From contig NZ_CP103965.1 of NCBI RefSeq assembly GCF_024970185.1, positions 2,104,001 to 2,168,000 of the forward strand: 64,000 bases of DNA, written 5' to 3'. How positions within the stretch are numbered: the stretch's first letter is position 1; each line of letters opens with the position of its first letter. Source of the DNA: Pseudomonas sp. N3-W (GTDB lineage Bacteria; Pseudomonadota; Gammaproteobacteria; Pseudomonadales; Pseudomonadaceae). A program made the position numbers and the translations under genes. Under the pieces are notes generated by a model that worked only from the letters and a program-made list of their open reading frames with translations, was not told the origin of the DNA and did not search any database. Shown piece by piece: positions 63,604-64,000 of this stretch.

Positions 63604-64000
63604 CGCCAGGGGCGTCTTTGATGTTCACGGTAACGGTGACGGACATGCCGGGGCGGATCTTGCCATGCAAGGGGTTGTCCGCCGCGATGGTCAGCTTGAC
63701 CGGAATCCGTTGCACGACCTTGGTGAAGTTGCCCGTGGCATTGTCCGGGGGCAGCAGGCTGAACTGCGCGCCGGACGCCGCGAACAGACTGTCGACCCGG
63801 GCTTCTATGGGCGTGTCGCCATAGGCGTCAAAAGTCACCTCGGCTTTTTGGCCGGGTTGCATATGGCCGATCTGGGTTTCCTTGAAGTTAGCCTGAATCC
63901 AGATGTCCTGGTCCGGGACGATCGACAACAGATAGGCGCCAGCCTGCACGTACTGGCCGTTGCGAGCGGCGCGCTGGCCGATCAGGCCGCTGATGGGCGC
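63593..64000 (-). CDS. emrA: EmrA/HlyD-family membrane fusion protein (partial)
   Basis: 136 codons of the C-terminal part, open to the right edge. It enters in the second lipoyl half (APISGLIGQRAARNGQYVQA) and continues with beta-barrel sequence PDQDIWIQANFKETQIGHMQ, GQKAEVTFDAYGD and GKIRPGMSVTVTVN, the HlyD_D23-type end of EmrA. It overlaps emrB by 11 bp. The N-terminal anchor and coiled coil lie outside the window. Confidence 0.88.
   Translation of the reverse strand, partial: APISGLIGQRAARNGQYVQAGAYLLSIVPDQDIWIQANFKETQIGHMQPGQKAEVTFDAYGDTPIEARVDSLFAASGAQFSLLPPDNATGNFTKVVQRIPVKLTIAADNPLHGKIRPGMSVTVTVNIKDAPGDGR

Overview
The window is a chromosomal segment of a fluorescent-type Pseudomonas (P. 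fluorescens group or a close relative). Four things support this. Composition is GC-rich with third-position GC bias. Gene order is that of the Pseudomonas core: fadBA-topA-(two small genes)-sulA-lexA-psrA-nagZ-mtnP, then mfd-gap, apbE-sthA-gdpD-pilZ-lolCDE, copRS-cupredoxin-queF, mlaA-rssB-rssC-tal-dusA, and aromatic aminotransferase-uvrB-emrAB. About ten intergenic REP-type palindrome pairs have the GTGGGAGCGGGCTTGCTCGC core typical of this group. Finally, LexA, PsrA and CopR-type operators sit where expected. Gene identities come from motif and family recognition by eye; no search was run.

Layout. 1-9.7 kb: fatty-acid beta-oxidation (fadB end, fadA), topoisomerase I, the SOS pair lexA-sulA behind two LexA boxes, the fatty-acid-responsive regulator psrA behind overlapping PsrA-type palindromes, and nagZ-mtnP (muropeptide recycling and methylthioinosine salvage). 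9.8-18.6 kb: a SWIM/SNF2 helicase, a 265-bp multi-hairpin inverted-repeat element, csiV-mfd and a long-form GAPDH. 18.8-31.5 kb: a citrate/tricarballylate-type MFS symporter, an ApbE flavin transferase with no nqr operon in view, soluble transhydrogenase, GDPD, a PilZ protein, a duplicated LolC/E permease pair around LolD, and a copper two-component system divergent from a cupredoxin gene, then queF.

31.6-42 kb: a HAD protein lacking the catalytic Asp, mlaA without a lipobox, the RssB-RssC partner-switching pair and transaldolase. Between tal and dusA lies an AT-richer accessory insert: a VapBC toxin-antitoxin pair and a membrane-anchored coiled-coil DUF4041/T5orf172 (GIY-YIG-like) protein. 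Then come dusA, a PheC-like periplasmic dehydratase and a truncated alpha/beta-hydrolase next to its likely regulator. 43-49 kb: two divergent L,D-transpeptidases, then an ECF sigma/anti-sigma pair facing a Tat-exported metallophosphoesterase and a cupredoxin; a matching motif in both directions suggests one sigma factor drives both operons. 49-64 kb: RNase T2, a HAD hydrolase, a Cache-GGDEF diguanylate cyclase preceded by a minimal copy of the multi-hairpin element, a Gly/Ser-rich secreted protein, exonuclease III, arylamine N-acetyltransferase, a broken BrnT with intact BrnA, an NCS2 purine permease, tRNA-Asn, an aromatic aminotransferase, uvrB and an EmrAB-type efflux pair that runs off the window.

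Most of the sequence is ordinary core genome. The best candidates for something undescribed are the paired ITR elements at 12478-12742 and 50823-50874, the tal-dusA insert, and the bidirectional ECF promoter.
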